The notes under the pieces were generated by a model, which did not search any database, was not told the origin of the DNA, and saw only the letters and a list, made by a program, of their open reading frames with translations. The translations under genes were made by a program, and so were the position numbers. Positions 8,280-17,437 of a stretch of DNA of 64,000 bases are shown in pieces. Source of the stretch: Variovorax guangxiensis (GTDB taxonomy: Bacteria; Pseudomonadota; Gammaproteobacteria; Burkholderiales; Burkholderiaceae_C); NCBI RefSeq assembly GCF_003952165.1, contig NZ_RXFT01000005.1, positions 186,001 to 250,000 on the forward strand, read 5' to 3'. Each line of letters starts with the position of its first letter. Position 1 is the first letter of the stretch.

Positions 8280-11200
8280 ATGAAAATCCGGTATTACTTG
8301 ATGGCGTTCCTGCTGCCGTTCGTCACGCTGTTGACGCACGCGGCAATCACCGGGGTCAGTCCGATGACGACCCTGAACAACATGGCGACGGCAGTGGCCG
8401 AAGCCGTGGCCGACCCGCTGCCGCTGCAGGGGCCGGGCCTGGGCAATCTCACCTACACATCGGCCGAGCTGTTCAAGCCGGTCTCGATGATCACCAGCGC
8501 CGCGCACCCGCTCGACCCCGCGCACAGCAGCGCCTATGAGTCGCGCGAGGTGCCGGCCACCTACCCGGGCCGCAAGGACTACGGCATGAACGCCGGCATC
8601 ATGGTCAACGGCTACTTCCTGACCTCCTTCGCGCCGGACAGCGGCCTCGGCCCGGGCGGCTTCCTGCTGTACGACATCTCGAACCCGCGGCAGATCAAGC
8701 TCGTGAAGAAGATCTACGAGCCCGAAGGCCGCACGCAGGAGTTCCGCGAGACCCACTCCTTCGGCACCGCGAAGATCGGCGGCAAGACGTACGTGGTGCT
8801 GCCCAGCATCAACGGCGTGGAGTTCTGGGACTTCACCGACGTCAACGACATCAAGCAGGTCAAGAAGCTCGCGCTGCCCGGCGTCAACGGCGGCGACTAC
8901 GAGAACGTGGCCTGGCAGCTCTGGTGGCAGGCCCCCTACCTGTACGTGGCCTCGGCCGGCCGCGGCATCTTCATCGTCGATGCCACCGACCCCGCGAACG
9001 CCGTGGTGGCGAACCGCGGCGCGGGCAAGCCGAACCCGGTGCCCACCGGGGAACTCGGCGGCTTTCGCATCGGCCCGATCTTCACGATGGGCAACCACAT
9101 GGTGCTGACCTCGATGGACAACACCGCGGGCTTCTCCAGCCTCGACATATCCGACCCGCTGAACCCCAAGGTGCTGGACGCCATCGGATCGAACCCCAAC
9201 TACTACGCCACCTGCTTCGACGGCAAGACCCTGCATGCCTCGGCGCGCGGCGGCGGGGCGAAGATGTACAGCTACGACCTGAGCGACCGCTCCAAGTTCG
9301 TGGCCGAGGACAACCGCCTCGTCATCGACGAGCAGCTCTATTGCGCCACGCAGGACAACTACGTCATCCAGGGCGCGCAGACGTACATCCACAAGGTCGA
9401 CGTGAGCAATCCGCTGAACCACGTCGAGGTGGGCCGCGGCAGCATCCTGCGCGAGGACGACCCGAATTTCTCGCACTCCGACAACGGGCAGGTCGCCGCC
9501 TTCGGCAACCTGATCTTCGTGGGCAACGACCACGGCTCGGGCAGCGGCTTCGTCGTGCACCAGGTCGACCCCGACACCACCAAGCCGGAGGTGCGGCAGG
9601 TCTCGCCCGCCAACAACGCCAAGCAGCAGGCGCTGACCTCGCGCATCGGCCTGGGCATGAGCGACAGCATCCTGCCCGAGAGCGTGAATTCCAACACCTT
9701 CATCGTGCGCCCGGTGGGCGGCAACACGCTGGCGGGCACCTACAGCGTGCAGCTGGGCATCATCAACTTCCACCCCGCGCAGCCGCTGCAGCCGGGCACC
9801 AGCTATGAAGTGTTCCTGCCGGCCAACGGCGTGAAGGACTATGCGGGCAACGCCATCGGCGCGGACTACAAGTCGGTGTTCCACACCGGCAACGCCGCCG
9901 AGATCGGCCTGATGCACTACTGGACGCTGGCGGGCAACCTCTCCGACCAGATCGGCGCCAACAACGGCACGCCCGCCACCGGCGACGCCTTCGAGAGCAT
10001 CGGCCTGAACTTCGCGAACCGCACCGCCGGCGTGACGCTCAAGAGCGACACCGTGGCCACCGTGCTCGGCGGCAGCGCCTCGGTGAGCTTCTACATGAAG
10101 ACCACGCAGACCGGCGGCGGCAACTCCTGGACGGCGCCCGGCATCTTCGGCCGCGACCAGGCCTCCGGCACCGACGACGTGTTCTGGGGTTGGCTCGACA
10201 ACGGCGGGCGCATCAAGCTCTCGGTGGGCAACGACGGCGGCACCACCTCCACGGCGGCGGTGAACGACGGCACCTGGCACCACGTCGTGATGACGCGCGA
10301 CGCAGCCTCCGGGGCGCAGGCCGTGTACGTCGACGGAGCCAAGACCACATCCACCGGCCCCACAGGCAACAAGGGCCTGTCGAACAAGTTCGCGCTGCTG
10401 GGCCAGATCCAGGGCAACGCGGCGCTCTTCAAGGGCACGCTGGCGGAAGTGCGCGTCTACGGCCGCGTGCTCAGCGACACCGACGTGAGCACGCTGCGCA
10501 GCCAGGCCATCATCGGCGACCCCGGCATCGGCGGCGGGCCCAAGCTGGTCAACGGCCAGCTGGTGTTCAACCCGGCCACGCTGGGCAGCAGCGGCGCGCA
10601 GTACCGCTGGAACTTCGGCGACGGCACGCAGACCGCCTACTCGAACCAGCCGAACTACACCTACACCTACACGCGCCCCGGCCACTTCACGGTGACGCTG
10701 ACGGTGAAGGACGCCAACGGCCGCGAGACCTTCTACACCTACAACCTCACGGTGATCATGCCGGTGACGGCGAAGGCGCCCACGCACACCACCAACATCG
10801 CGGGCGACGCGAACTCGGTGTACTCGGTCAACCCCGACAGCGGCACGGTCGCCGCCATCGACTCGCAGAGCCTGGTCAAGCGCTGGGAAGTGCGCGTGGG
10901 CGACGAACCGAAGACGCTGGCCGTCGGCCCCGACGGGCGCATCTGGGTCGCGGTGCAGGGCGAGGACAAGCTGGTGGTGCTCAACGCCGCCGACGGCAGC
11001 CTCTCGGCCACCGTGCCGCTGGCCTACGGCAGCGGCCCCTACGGCGTGGCCTTCACGCCCGACGGCACGAAGGGCCTGCTGACGATGGAGAGCAAGTCGG
11101 TGCTGATGAGCTTCAACCCGAGCAACGGCACCACCACCGGCGCGGTCGCGCTCGACGGCGCGCTGCGCGGCATCGCGGTCGAGTCGGGCTCTCAGGTGGC

Positions 11201-12986
11201 CTACGTCACGCGCTTCAAGTCGAAGATGACGGGCGGCCAGCTGCACAAGGTGAACCTGCAGAGCATGAGCGCCATGAGCACCATCGCGCTGCCGGTCGAC
11301 ACCACCACCATCGACACCGAGAACCGCGCGCGTGGCGTGGCCAACTACCTGAGCCAGGTGGTGATCTCGCCCGACGGCGCGCGCGCCGTGCTGCCCTCGA
11401 AGAAGGACAACATCGTGCGCGGCAAATTCCGCGACGGCAACAACCTGGTGCACGACCAGACGGTGCGCTCCATCCTGTCGCAGGTCAACCTGCAGACGGC
11501 GGCGGAGGAGTTCGGCGAGCAGATCGACTTCGACGACCGGGCGCCGGCACGCGCGGCGCTCTTCTCTCCCTCGGGCGACTACCTGTTCGTCGCGCAGATG
11601 GAAGGCAACCGCGTCGCCATCGTCGATCCGTACAGCCGCGCGGTGCGCGGCGAGATCAACGCCAGCAGCGCGCCGCACGGCCTGTACCTCGACACGGTGC
11701 GCAAGCGCCTGTTCGTCAACAACTTCCTGGCGCGCTCGGTGACGGTGCACGACGTGGCGACGGTGCTGTCGTCGGAGACCAATGTGCCGACCTTCCTGCA
11801 GACCGTGTCGACGGTGGCGGCGGAGCCCATGTCGCCGGCCGCGCTGCGCGGCAAGCAGGTGTTCTACAACGCGTCGGATCGCCGCATGAGCAAGGACAAC
11901 TACATCTCCTGCGCGAGCTGCCATGCGGACGGCGGCGACGACGGCATGGTGTGGGACTTCACCCAGCGCGGCGAAGGCCTGCGCCGCACCATCAGCCTGC
12001 AGGGCCGGCGCGGCCTGGGCCACGGCAAGCTGCACTGGACGGCCAACTTCGACGAGGTGCAGGATTTCGAGAACGACATCCGCAACGAGTTCGGCGGCAC
12101 CGGCTTCCTGACCAACGCGGACTTCGCGGCCACTTCCGACCCGCTGGGCGCGCCCAAGGCCGGCAAGAGCGCGCAGCTCGACGACCTGGCGGCCTACCTG
12201 ACCTCGCTGACCAAGTACATGCGCAGCCCGGCGCGTGCGGCGGACGGCAGCCTCAGCGTAGACGCGGCGCGCGGCCAAACCGTGTTCAACACGGCCCAGT
12301 GCGCGACCTGCCACACCGGCGCCACCTTCCGCGACGGCGTGCGGCACGACGTGGGCACGATCCAGGCCTCCTCGGGCAAGGGCATGAACCAGCCGCTGGC
12401 GGGCGTGGGCTTCGACACGCCGACCCTGCTGGGCACGTGGAACACCACCGCGTTCTTCCACAACGGCCAGGCCGCCACGCTGCAGGACGTTCTCACCGGC
12501 GGCCACGGCAACGCCTCCAGCCTGCCGGCCAACGACGTGGTGGCGCTGCGCGAGTACGTGCGCTCGCTCGACAACGACCCGACGCCCGTGGTCACGCGCA
12601 TCCGCTCCAACCACAGCAACCTGTGCGTGAACGTCAAGGGCGCGGCGACCACGAGCGGCACGACGGTGGTGCAGTGGCCGTGCGGCAACGCCGGCAACGA
12701 GCGCTTCACCGTGACGCAGCTCGGCGGCGGCTTCGTGCAGTTCAAGGCGGAGCACAGCGGCCTGTGCCTCGCGCAGAGCGGCACCGCGACGACCAATGCG
12801 CCTGTGGTTCAACTGGCCTGCACGGCTGGCGACACGACGCAGTGGAGCCTGGTCGGCGCGGCCCTGCGCAACCGGGCCTCGGGTTCGTGCCTGGACGTAC
12901 CGAACAATGCGACCGCGCAGGACACGGCGCTGATCACCTGGACCTGCAACGGCGGCAACAACCAGAACTGGACACAGCTGCAGTAA
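8280..12986 (+). CDS. Exported mosaic protein: beta-propellers, Ig-like, LamG, PKD, dihaem cytochrome c, ricin lectin
   Basis: A 1568-residue protein with a hydrophobic signal peptide (about residues 1-22). In order: an LVIVD-type propeller repeat region to about 430; a bacterial Ig-like segment about 435-540; a LamG/concanavalin-like domain about 545-740; a PKD domain about 760-835 (WNFGDGT); a YVTN/NHL-type propeller about 840-1170; a region with two haem c sites, CASCH at 1211-1215 and CATCH at 1341-1345, resembling MauG/cytochrome c peroxidase relatives; and a ricin-type beta-trefoil about 1435-1568 with QxW motifs. Likely periplasmic or extracellular, binding carbohydrate and carrying redox haems. 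Function unknown; domain edges are approximate. The start has Shine-Dalgarno GGAGG, and the gene appears to be a single-gene unit. Confidence 0.85.
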   Translation: MKIRYYLMAFLLPFVTLLTHAAITGVSPMTTLNNMATAVAEAVADPLPLQGPGLGNLTYTSAELFKPVSMITSAAHPLDPAHSSAYESREVPATYPGRKDYGMNAGIMVNGYFLTSFAPDSGLGPGGFLLYDISNPRQIKLVKKIYEPEGRTQEFRETHSFGTAKIGGKTYVVLPSINGVEFWDFTDVNDIKQVKKLALPGVNGGDYENVAWQLWWQAPYLYVASAGRGIFIVDATDPANAVVANRGAGKPNPVPTGELGGFRIGPIFTMGNHMVLTSMDNTAGFSSLDISDPLNPKVLDAIGSNPNYYATCFDGKTLHASARGGGAKMYSYDLSDRSKFVAEDNRLVIDEQLYCATQDNYVIQGAQTYIHKVDVSNPLNHVEVGRGSILREDDPNFSHSDNGQVAAFGNLIFVGNDHGSGSGFVVHQVDPDTTKPEVRQVSPANNAKQQALTSRIGLGMSDSILPESVNSNTFIVRPVGGNTLAGTYSVQLGIINFHPAQPLQPGTSYEVFLPANGVKDYAGNAIGADYKSVFHTGNAAEIGLMHYWTLAGNLSDQIGANNGTPATGDAFESIGLNFANRTAGVTLKSDTVATVLGGSASVSFYMKTTQTGGGNSWTAPGIFGRDQASGTDDVFWGWLDNGGRIKLSVGNDGGTTSTAAVNDGTWHHVVMTRDAASGAQAVYVDGAKTTSTGPTGNKGLSNKFALLGQIQGNAALFKGTLAEVRVYGRVLSDTDVSTLRSQAIIGDPGIGGGPKLVNGQLVFNPATLGSSGAQYRWNFGDGTQTAYSNQPNYTYTYTRPGHFTVTLTVKDANGRETFYTYNLTVIMPVTAKAPTHTTNIAGDANSVYSVNPDSGTVAAIDSQSLVKRWEVRVGDEPKTLAVGPDGRIWVAVQGEDKLVVLNAADGSLSATVPLAYGSGPYGVAFTPDGTKGLLTMESKSVLMSFNPSNGTTTGAVALDGALRGIAVESGSQVAYVTRFKSKMTGGQLHKVNLQSMSAMSTIALPVDTTTIDTENRARGVANYLSQVVISPDGARAVLPSKKDNIVRGKFRDGNNLVHDQTVRSILSQVNLQTAAEEFGEQIDFDDRAPARAALFSPSGDYLFVAQMEGNRVAIVDPYSRAVRGEINASSAPHGLYLDTVRKRLFVNNFLARSVTVHDVATVLSSETNVPTFLQTVSTVAAEPMSPAALRGKQVFYNASDRRMSKDNYISCASCHADGGDDGMVWDFTQRGEGLRRTISLQGRRGLGHGKLHWTANFDEVQDFENDIRNEFGGTGFLTNADFAATSDPLGAPKAGKSAQLDDLAAYLTSLTKYMRSPARAADGSLSVDAARGQTVFNTAQCATCHTGATFRDGVRHDVGTIQASSGKGMNQPLAGVGFDTPTLLGTWNTTAFFHNGQAATLQDVLTGGHGNASSLPANDVVALREYVRSLDNDPTPVVTRIRSNHSNLCVNVKGAATTSGTTVVQWPCGNAGNERFTVTQLGGGFVQFKAEHSGLCLAQSGTATTNAPVVQLACTAGDTTQWSLVGAALRNRASGSCLDVPNNATAQDTALITWTCNGGNNQNWTQLQ

Positions 12987-12995
12987 ATAGGCAAA

Positions 12996-13099
12996 CCCCC
13001 AGGCTTCGCGCACTTCGTGTCGCTGCGCCAACCCCCTTGCAGGGGGCAACACCTGCGGCCCGGCGAAGCCGGTTCCGCGGTGTTCCTCGAAGGAGCCGC
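12996..13099 (+). repeat. Post-stop intergenic repeat, copy A
   Basis: About 100 bp starting 9 bp after the mosaic-protein stop. It begins with five Cs, then AGGCTTCGCGCACTTCGTGT, an internal CCCCCT-TGC-AGGGGG hairpin, and GGCGAAGCCGGTTCCGCGG. It is nearly identical to copy B (37276-37378) and clearly related to copy C (18811-18906, opposite strand). All copies read in the direction of the gene they follow. Confidence 0.85.
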
Positions 13100-13122
13100 C
13101 CGTTTCACGGGCGGCTTTTTTT
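13095..13122 (+). terminator. Intrinsic terminator after the mosaic gene
   Basis: Arms GCCGCCCGT (13095-13103) and ACGGGCGGC (13107-13115) pair perfectly around a TTC loop and are followed by seven Ts (13116-13122). This is a textbook intrinsic terminator, placed at the 3' end of repeat copy A. Confidence 0.9.
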
Positions 13123-13137
13123 CTTTGTCTTGCATAG

Positions 13138-13494
<357 letters not shown>

Positions 13495-13522
13495 GCGGGA
13501 ACGAGACGACGCGCTCGCCGGT

Positions 13523-14140
13523 TCAGGGCTGCTGCGGGCGGCGTGCGAGGAAGTAGACCCACGCCTCGTCGTTGCGGCCGATGCGCTCCATCTCCCAGCA
13601 GGGGTGCAGGCCGGCCGCCACGAGCTCCGCGGCGAACCGGTCCTTCTCCCAGCACACCGTGTGGTAGTCGCCGTTCTTCTCGCCTTCGCCGACGCGCATT
13701 GACACCAGGAAGACGCCGCCGGGCCGGAGCGCGTCGAAGATCTTGCGCAGCACCGCGGCGATCTGCGCGCGATCGACATGGATCAGCACGCACATCGCGA
13801 GGACGGCGTCGTAGGGCCCGCCCAGCGCATCGGTCACGACGTCGAGCAGCTCGCCCTTCTTGCCTCGCTGCGCCTGCAGATCGAGAAATGCCTGCGCCGC
13901 GTCGGTGCGCCGGACCACGCCGCCCAGGGACTCGACGAAGTCGGCGTCGCGCCCCGGACCGGAACCGACCTCGAGCACGCTGCCGCCCGCGGGCACGTAC
14001 TCCATCATCCGCCGCATCGAATCCGCGATTTCGGGCTGCAGCGGATGCCCGGCCACGATCGCGTTGTACTCGCGGGCATGCGTGTCGTAGGACTGGACTG
14101 TGCGGCGCGAATTCTCCAGCGCCTGCGCCGGGGTCTTCAT
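13523..14140 (-). CDS. Class I SAM-dependent methyltransferase
   Basis: A 205-residue protein with the SAM-binding motif VLEVGSGPGRDADF (about residues 55-68), the acidic motif after the second strand (RRTDAAQ) and the post-II region DAVLAMCVLIHV. This is the Methyltransf_11/25 fold. The substrate is not evident. I chose the ATG at 14140 (MKTPAQ), 7 bp after the SDR stop; an upstream start at 14173 would overlap the SDR gene by 26 bp. It is the last gene of a leftward pair with the SDR and converges on the orphan c-subunit gene. Confidence 0.82.
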   Translation of the reverse strand: MKTPAQALENSRRTVQSYDTHAREYNAIVAGHPLQPEIADSMRRMMEYVPAGGSVLEVGSGPGRDADFVESLGGVVRRTDAAQAFLDLQAQRGKKGELLDVVTDALGGPYDAVLAMCVLIHVDRAQIAAVLRKIFDALRPGGVFLVSMRVGEGEKNGDYHTVCWEKDRFAAELVAAGLHPCWEMERIGRNDEAWVYFLARRPQQP

Positions 14141-14147
14141 GCAGGCC

Positions 14148-14861
14148 TCACACCGACCGCGTGATGCCACCATCCACGCGCAGGTTCTGTCCGGTGATGT
14201 AGCCCGCGCCTTCCGACGCGAGGAAGCCGATGACGGCTGCGATCTCGCTGCTCTTGCCGTAGCGGCCCATCGGAATGCGCGAGCGGAACTCGGCCTTCTC
14301 GGGCAGGCTGTCGATGAAGCCGGGCAGCACGTTGTTCATGCGCACGTTCTTCGCCGCGTAGGTGTCGGCGAAGAGCTTGGTGAAGGCCGCGAGCCCGGCA
14401 CGGAACACGCCCGACGTGGGGAACACCGGATCGGGCTCGAAGGCCGCGAAGGTGGAGATGTTGATGATGGCGCCACCGCCTTGCTGCACCATCAGCGGCG
14501 CGACCAGCCGCGCCGGACGCACCGCGCTCAGCAGGTACACGTCCATGCCGCGGTGCCAGTCTTCGTCGGTGATGTCGAGGATGGGCGCGCGCGGACCGTG
14601 GCCGGCGCTGTTGACCAGCACGTCGACACGGCCCCACTGGGCCACCACCTTGTCGACGAGGCGTTTCAGGTCGTCGTTCGACTGGTTCGAGCCCGTCACG
14701 CCGATGCCGCCGAGTTCCGCCGCGAGCGCCTCCCCCTTGCCCGACGACGAGAGGATGGCCACGCGGAAGCCGTCCTCCGCGAGCTTGCGTGCCGCGGCGG
14801 CACCCATGCCGCTGCCGCCGGCGGTGACGATGGCTACTTTTTTCTGGTCTTCAGAAGACAT
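14148..14861 (-). CDS. SDR-family oxidoreductase with atypical active site
   Basis: A 237-residue Rossmann SDR: nucleotide motif TAGGSGMG (residues 13-20), NSAG at 84-87 and the C-terminal ITGQNLRVDGG block. At the catalytic YxxxK position it has S150 and R154 (TSGVFRAG), so the usual tyrosine and lysine are absent. The same SGxxRAG pattern occurs in the SDR at 58662-59564 and in peroxisomal trans-2-enoyl-CoA reductase relatives, so the protein may still be active through a different residue set. The start ATG (14859-14861) is preceded by AAGGA, which lies inside a strong hairpin. It overlaps nothing and is 7 bp upstream of the methyltransferase gene. Confidence 0.82.
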   Translation of the reverse strand: MSSEDQKKVAIVTAGGSGMGAAAARKLAEDGFRVAILSSSGKGEALAAELGGIGVTGSNQSNDDLKRLVDKVVAQWGRVDVLVNSAGHGPRAPILDITDEDWHRGMDVYLLSAVRPARLVAPLMVQQGGGAIINISTFAAFEPDPVFPTSGVFRAGLAAFTKLFADTYAAKNVRMNNVLPGFIDSLPEKAEFRSRIPMGRYGKSSEIAAVIGFLASEGAGYITGQNLRVDGGITRSV

Positions 14862-14868
14862 TCGGGAT

Positions 14869-14905
14869 TCCTTGGTTCATGCGAGAGCTCGCATTTAGCC
14901 AAGGA
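14869..14905 (-). promoter_or_regulatory. Hairpin burying the Shine-Dalgarno of the SDR gene
   Basis: Read on the minus strand: an outer arm TCCTTGG, an inner palindrome ATGCGAG-CT-CTCGCAT, then the outer arm CCAAGGA, 7 bases before the ATG. The 3' outer arm contains the AAGGA ribosome-binding site, so folding would occlude it. The inner palindrome could equally be a dimeric repressor site. No regulator gene is adjacent. Confidence 0.55.
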
Positions 14906-15025
14906 TTCGGATCTCCTGCCAAGTGGAGACTTGCGGCCATGTCCGGGGTGCATGCGCAGGCCGCCGGGTACTCCCCTGCGCGAATGTCCGCCGTCGGCGT
15001 GATCGCACGCCGAACGAAAAAAGAC

Positions 15026-15634
15026 TCAGGCAGTGGGCAGGGTCGCCTGCATGGAAGCCCGCTGGTTGAAAGCCTTGAACCACTTCGCGCTGTTAGGTGC
15101 TTCGGCGCGCCAGTCCACCGAGGGAAAGCGGAAGTCCATGTAGCCCAGCGCGCAACCGAAGGCGATGGTGCCGATGTCCACGCGGTCGCCGAAGGACGGC
15201 GCGGCGGTTTCCAGCCATTCGAGGCCGGTGCGCACCTTGGCGAGCTGGCCGTCGGTCCAGTCGGACCAGCGCAGTTCCTCGGGGCGCAGCACGTTCTCGT
15301 AGCGCGCGAGCAGCGCGGCTCCGGTCATGCCGTCGGCCAGCGCCAGTTCGGTGAGGCGGGCCCAGCGCTCCTTGCCGCCGGACGGGAAGAGCTTGCCCGA
15401 CTGCATGGCATCGAGGTACTCGCAGATCACGCGGCTGTCGAACAGCACCTGGCCATCGTCGGTGATGAAGGTGGGCACCTGGCCCAGCGGGTTCTTCGGG
15501 ATGATGGTGGCGTCGCGCTTCACCGGGCCGGCCGCGCTGGGCAGCTTCTCGATGCGGTCGGCAACGCCGAGCTCGTGCGCCACGACCATGCACTTGCGCA
15601 CGAAGGGGGAAGCGGGGGAGAAGAAGATTTTCAT
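15026..15634 (-). CDS. Glutathione S-transferase
   Basis: A 202-residue cytosolic GST: N-terminal thioredoxin-like domain (MKIFFSPASPFVRK, with S11 or a neighbouring residue at the usual catalytic spot), the cis-proline segment GQVPTF and glutathione contact FDSRVI at 66-71, then a helical C-terminal domain. It conjugates glutathione to electrophiles or acts as a reductase or isomerase; the substrate is unclear. It does not show the zeta-type N-terminus of maleylpyruvate isomerases, so I do not assign it to the nearby gentisate route. It lies 37 bp downstream of tesB on the same strand. Confidence 0.85.
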   Translation of the reverse strand: MKIFFSPASPFVRKCMVVAHELGVADRIEKLPSAAGPVKRDATIIPKNPLGQVPTFITDDGQVLFDSRVICEYLDAMQSGKLFPSGGKERWARLTELALADGMTGAALLARYENVLRPEELRWSDWTDGQLAKVRTGLEWLETAAPSFGDRVDIGTIAFGCALGYMDFRFPSVDWRAEAPNSAKWFKAFNQRASMQATLPTA

Positions 15635-15671
15635 GGTGGAGGCCTTGTTTCAGCTGAATCGCCAGAACGCA

Positions 15672-16571
15672 CTATGCGCGAGCCGCCGGCTTTCTGATGC
15701 GCAGCATGCCTTCCTGCGCAGCCGAGGCCACGAGCCGCCCATCGCGCGCGTAGAGGCTGCCACGGCACAGGCCGCGCGCGCCGCCCGCGCTGGGCGAATC
15801 GAGCACGTACAGCAGCCAGTCGTCCATGCGGAAGTCGCGGTGGAACCACATCGCGTGGTCGAGGCTGGCGGGGCGCACCTGCCCGCTCATGAAGCTCAGG
15901 CCGTGCGGCAGCATCGCGGCGCGCAGCAGACCGTGGTCGGAGGCGTAGGCCAGCAGCGCGCGGTGCACCATCGGGTCGTCGGGCAGCGGCGCGATGGCGC
16001 GCATCCAGATCGCGCTCTGCGCCGAGGTCGGACGCACCTGCGGCGCGATCAGGTCCTCGGGGTCGACGCGGCGGTACTCGATGCCGTGCGGCTGGATCGC
16101 CTTGGTGCGCCAGGGCTCGGGCAGGCGGTCGCCGAGTGCGATGCGCTGGTCGAGCTCGCTGATGAGCCCGTCGGGGCCATCCACCTCGGGCATGTCGAAC
16201 TGGTGCTCGACGCCTTCGTCCACGGTCTGGAAGGAGGCCGACATCTCGAAGATGATGCGCTCCTGCTGGCGCGCCACCACGTGGCGGGTGGTGAAGCTGC
16301 GGCCGTCGCGCACGCGGTCGACGCTGTACTCGATGGGCGCATGCTCGCCCGGCAGCAGGAAGTAGGCGTGCATCGAATGCACCGGGCGCTCGGCCCCCAC
16401 CGTGAGGCTCGCAGCCATCAGCGACTGGCCCAGCACCTGGCCGCCGAACACGGCCGGCGTGCCGATGTCCTCGCTCTGGGCACGGAAGCGGTCGCCGCCC
16501 AGGGGCTCGAGCTGCATGAGCGCGACGAGTTCGTTGACGAGGCGGGAGGCGGTGGCGGGATCGGTGGTCAT
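15672..16571 (-). CDS. tesB: Acyl-CoA thioesterase II (TesB)
   Basis: A 299-residue double-hotdog thioesterase, close to the roughly 286 residues of E. coli TesB. Recognisable blocks are VFGGQVLGQSL (41-51), the HAYFL segment, the RDGRSFTTR strand and, in the second hotdog, YASDHGLL carrying the catalytic aspartate, with Q in SAAQEGML near the end. It hydrolyses acyl-CoA to free acid and CoA in the cytoplasm, protecting the CoA pool. A recognisable Shine-Dalgarno is lacking before the ATG at 16571. It is followed by the GST gene. Confidence 0.92.
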   Translation of the reverse strand: MTTDPATASRLVNELVALMQLEPLGGDRFRAQSEDIGTPAVFGGQVLGQSLMAASLTVGAERPVHSMHAYFLLPGEHAPIEYSVDRVRDGRSFTTRHVVARQQERIIFEMSASFQTVDEGVEHQFDMPEVDGPDGLISELDQRIALGDRLPEPWRTKAIQPHGIEYRRVDPEDLIAPQVRPTSAQSAIWMRAIAPLPDDPMVHRALLAYASDHGLLRAAMLPHGLSFMSGQVRPASLDHAMWFHRDFRMDDWLLYVLDSPSAGGARGLCRGSLYARDGRLVASAAQEGMLRIRKPAARA

Positions 16572-16615
16572 CGGAGGGGAAAAGCGGTCGGAAAGCGACC
16601 CTCGACCATAGCAAA

Positions 16616-16641
16616 GCCCGCGCCCGCCGGCTGTCGCGGGC
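16616..16641 (-). terminator. Possible terminator between lipoprotein gene and tesB
   Basis: GCCCGCG (16616-16622) and CGCGGGC (16635-16641) form a 7-bp stem. On the minus strand the stem is followed only by a short T-rich stretch (CTTTGCT). It lies downstream of the lipoprotein stop and upstream of tesB, so it may separate the two units. Confidence 0.4.
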
Positions 16642-16682
16642 CTGTCAGCAGGCCTCCTCTTCTCCCTCTTCTCCCTCTTCTT

Positions 16683-17396
16683 CTACTTGTAGAAGCACAT
16701 GCCCATGAAGCCCGCACGGCAGCTGTAGTCCGTACCGCCCTGCACGACGCGCACCGGCACGCCGCCCAGCAGCATCGAGCCGTCGTCGGCATACACCAGC
16801 GGCGAGGGCGCGGCCTTGCTGAAAGGAGCGCTGAGCGTTTCCTGCTCGACGTAGTTCAGGTACTGGCGCCTGGAGAAATCGACCTTGTCGCCCGACTTCA
16901 GCGGCACCGCCTCGTAGCGCTTGCCGTAGACGGTGCCGAAGTAGCGCAGCGCGGGGCCCGTACGGTCGCCGTACTTCACCTCGGTCTTCGCGAAACCGGT
17001 CTGGATGAGGAAGGTGCGGTCCTCGGGTGTCAGGTCGGCGTCGAAGGCCAGCAGCACGTACTGGCCCTCGAAGCTCTGGTTGCGCGCCACCCTGAACTCG
17101 CCGAGCAGCGCGGGTGTGACCTTGGTGCGCCCGTCCCAGCGCAGCAGCGCAGCCACGGAGGGATCGCCGTCGAACACGTAGTGGTAGTTCTCGCCGACGA
17201 TGGCGACCTTGCGGCCATCCTTGGCTGCCAGGAAGCTCAGCAGCCGGTCCTTGCCGTGGACGGGTTCGCCTTCGGGGGTACTGGCGCAGCCGGCCAGCGA
17301 GAGGCCGATGGCGGCGCAGGTCAGCGCCAGGAGGGTGCGACGCGCGGGTGTCGACAGCGAAGGGAAGTGCACGTTGGGTCCGGGGTTCGAGTTCAT
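16683..17396 (-). CDS. Lipoprotein of unknown function
   Basis: A 237-residue protein with a signal peptide whose lipobox is LAGC (acylated cysteine C37). It has a relatively long N-terminal region before the hydrophobic stretch, so a start inside it is possible. The mature part is mixed alpha/beta with no motif I recognise. It ends with a cysteine-containing tail (DYSCRAGFMGMCFYK) that could form a disulphide. It would be anchored in the periplasmic leaflet of a membrane. The stop is followed by a C/T-rich run with a doubled CTTCTCCCT unit (about 16658-16682). I have no functional assignment. Confidence 0.75.
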   Translation of the reverse strand: MNSNPGPNVHFPSLSTPARRTLLALTCAAIGLSLAGCASTPEGEPVHGKDRLLSFLAAKDGRKVAIVGENYHYVFDGDPSVAALLRWDGRTKVTPALLGEFRVARNQSFEGQYVLLAFDADLTPEDRTFLIQTGFAKTEVKYGDRTGPALRYFGTVYGKRYEAVPLKSGDKVDFSRRQYLNYVEQETLSAPFSKAAPSPLVYADDGSMLLGGVPVRVVQGGTDYSCRAGFMGMCFYK

Positions 17397-17437
17397 CAAG
17401 CCCCGGACTCTAGCGCCATCCCGCACGCCGCGGGCCT

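Noticed and set aside
15026..15634. The glutathione transferase as the missing maleylpyruvate isomerase of the gentisate route.
   Set aside because: Its N-terminus lacks the zeta-class pattern and it lies far from the dioxygenase, beyond other unrelated genes.
16658..16682. Doubled CTTCTCCCT run after the lipoprotein gene as a variable tandem repeat.
   Set aside because: Only two short imperfect units; too small to claim phase variation.
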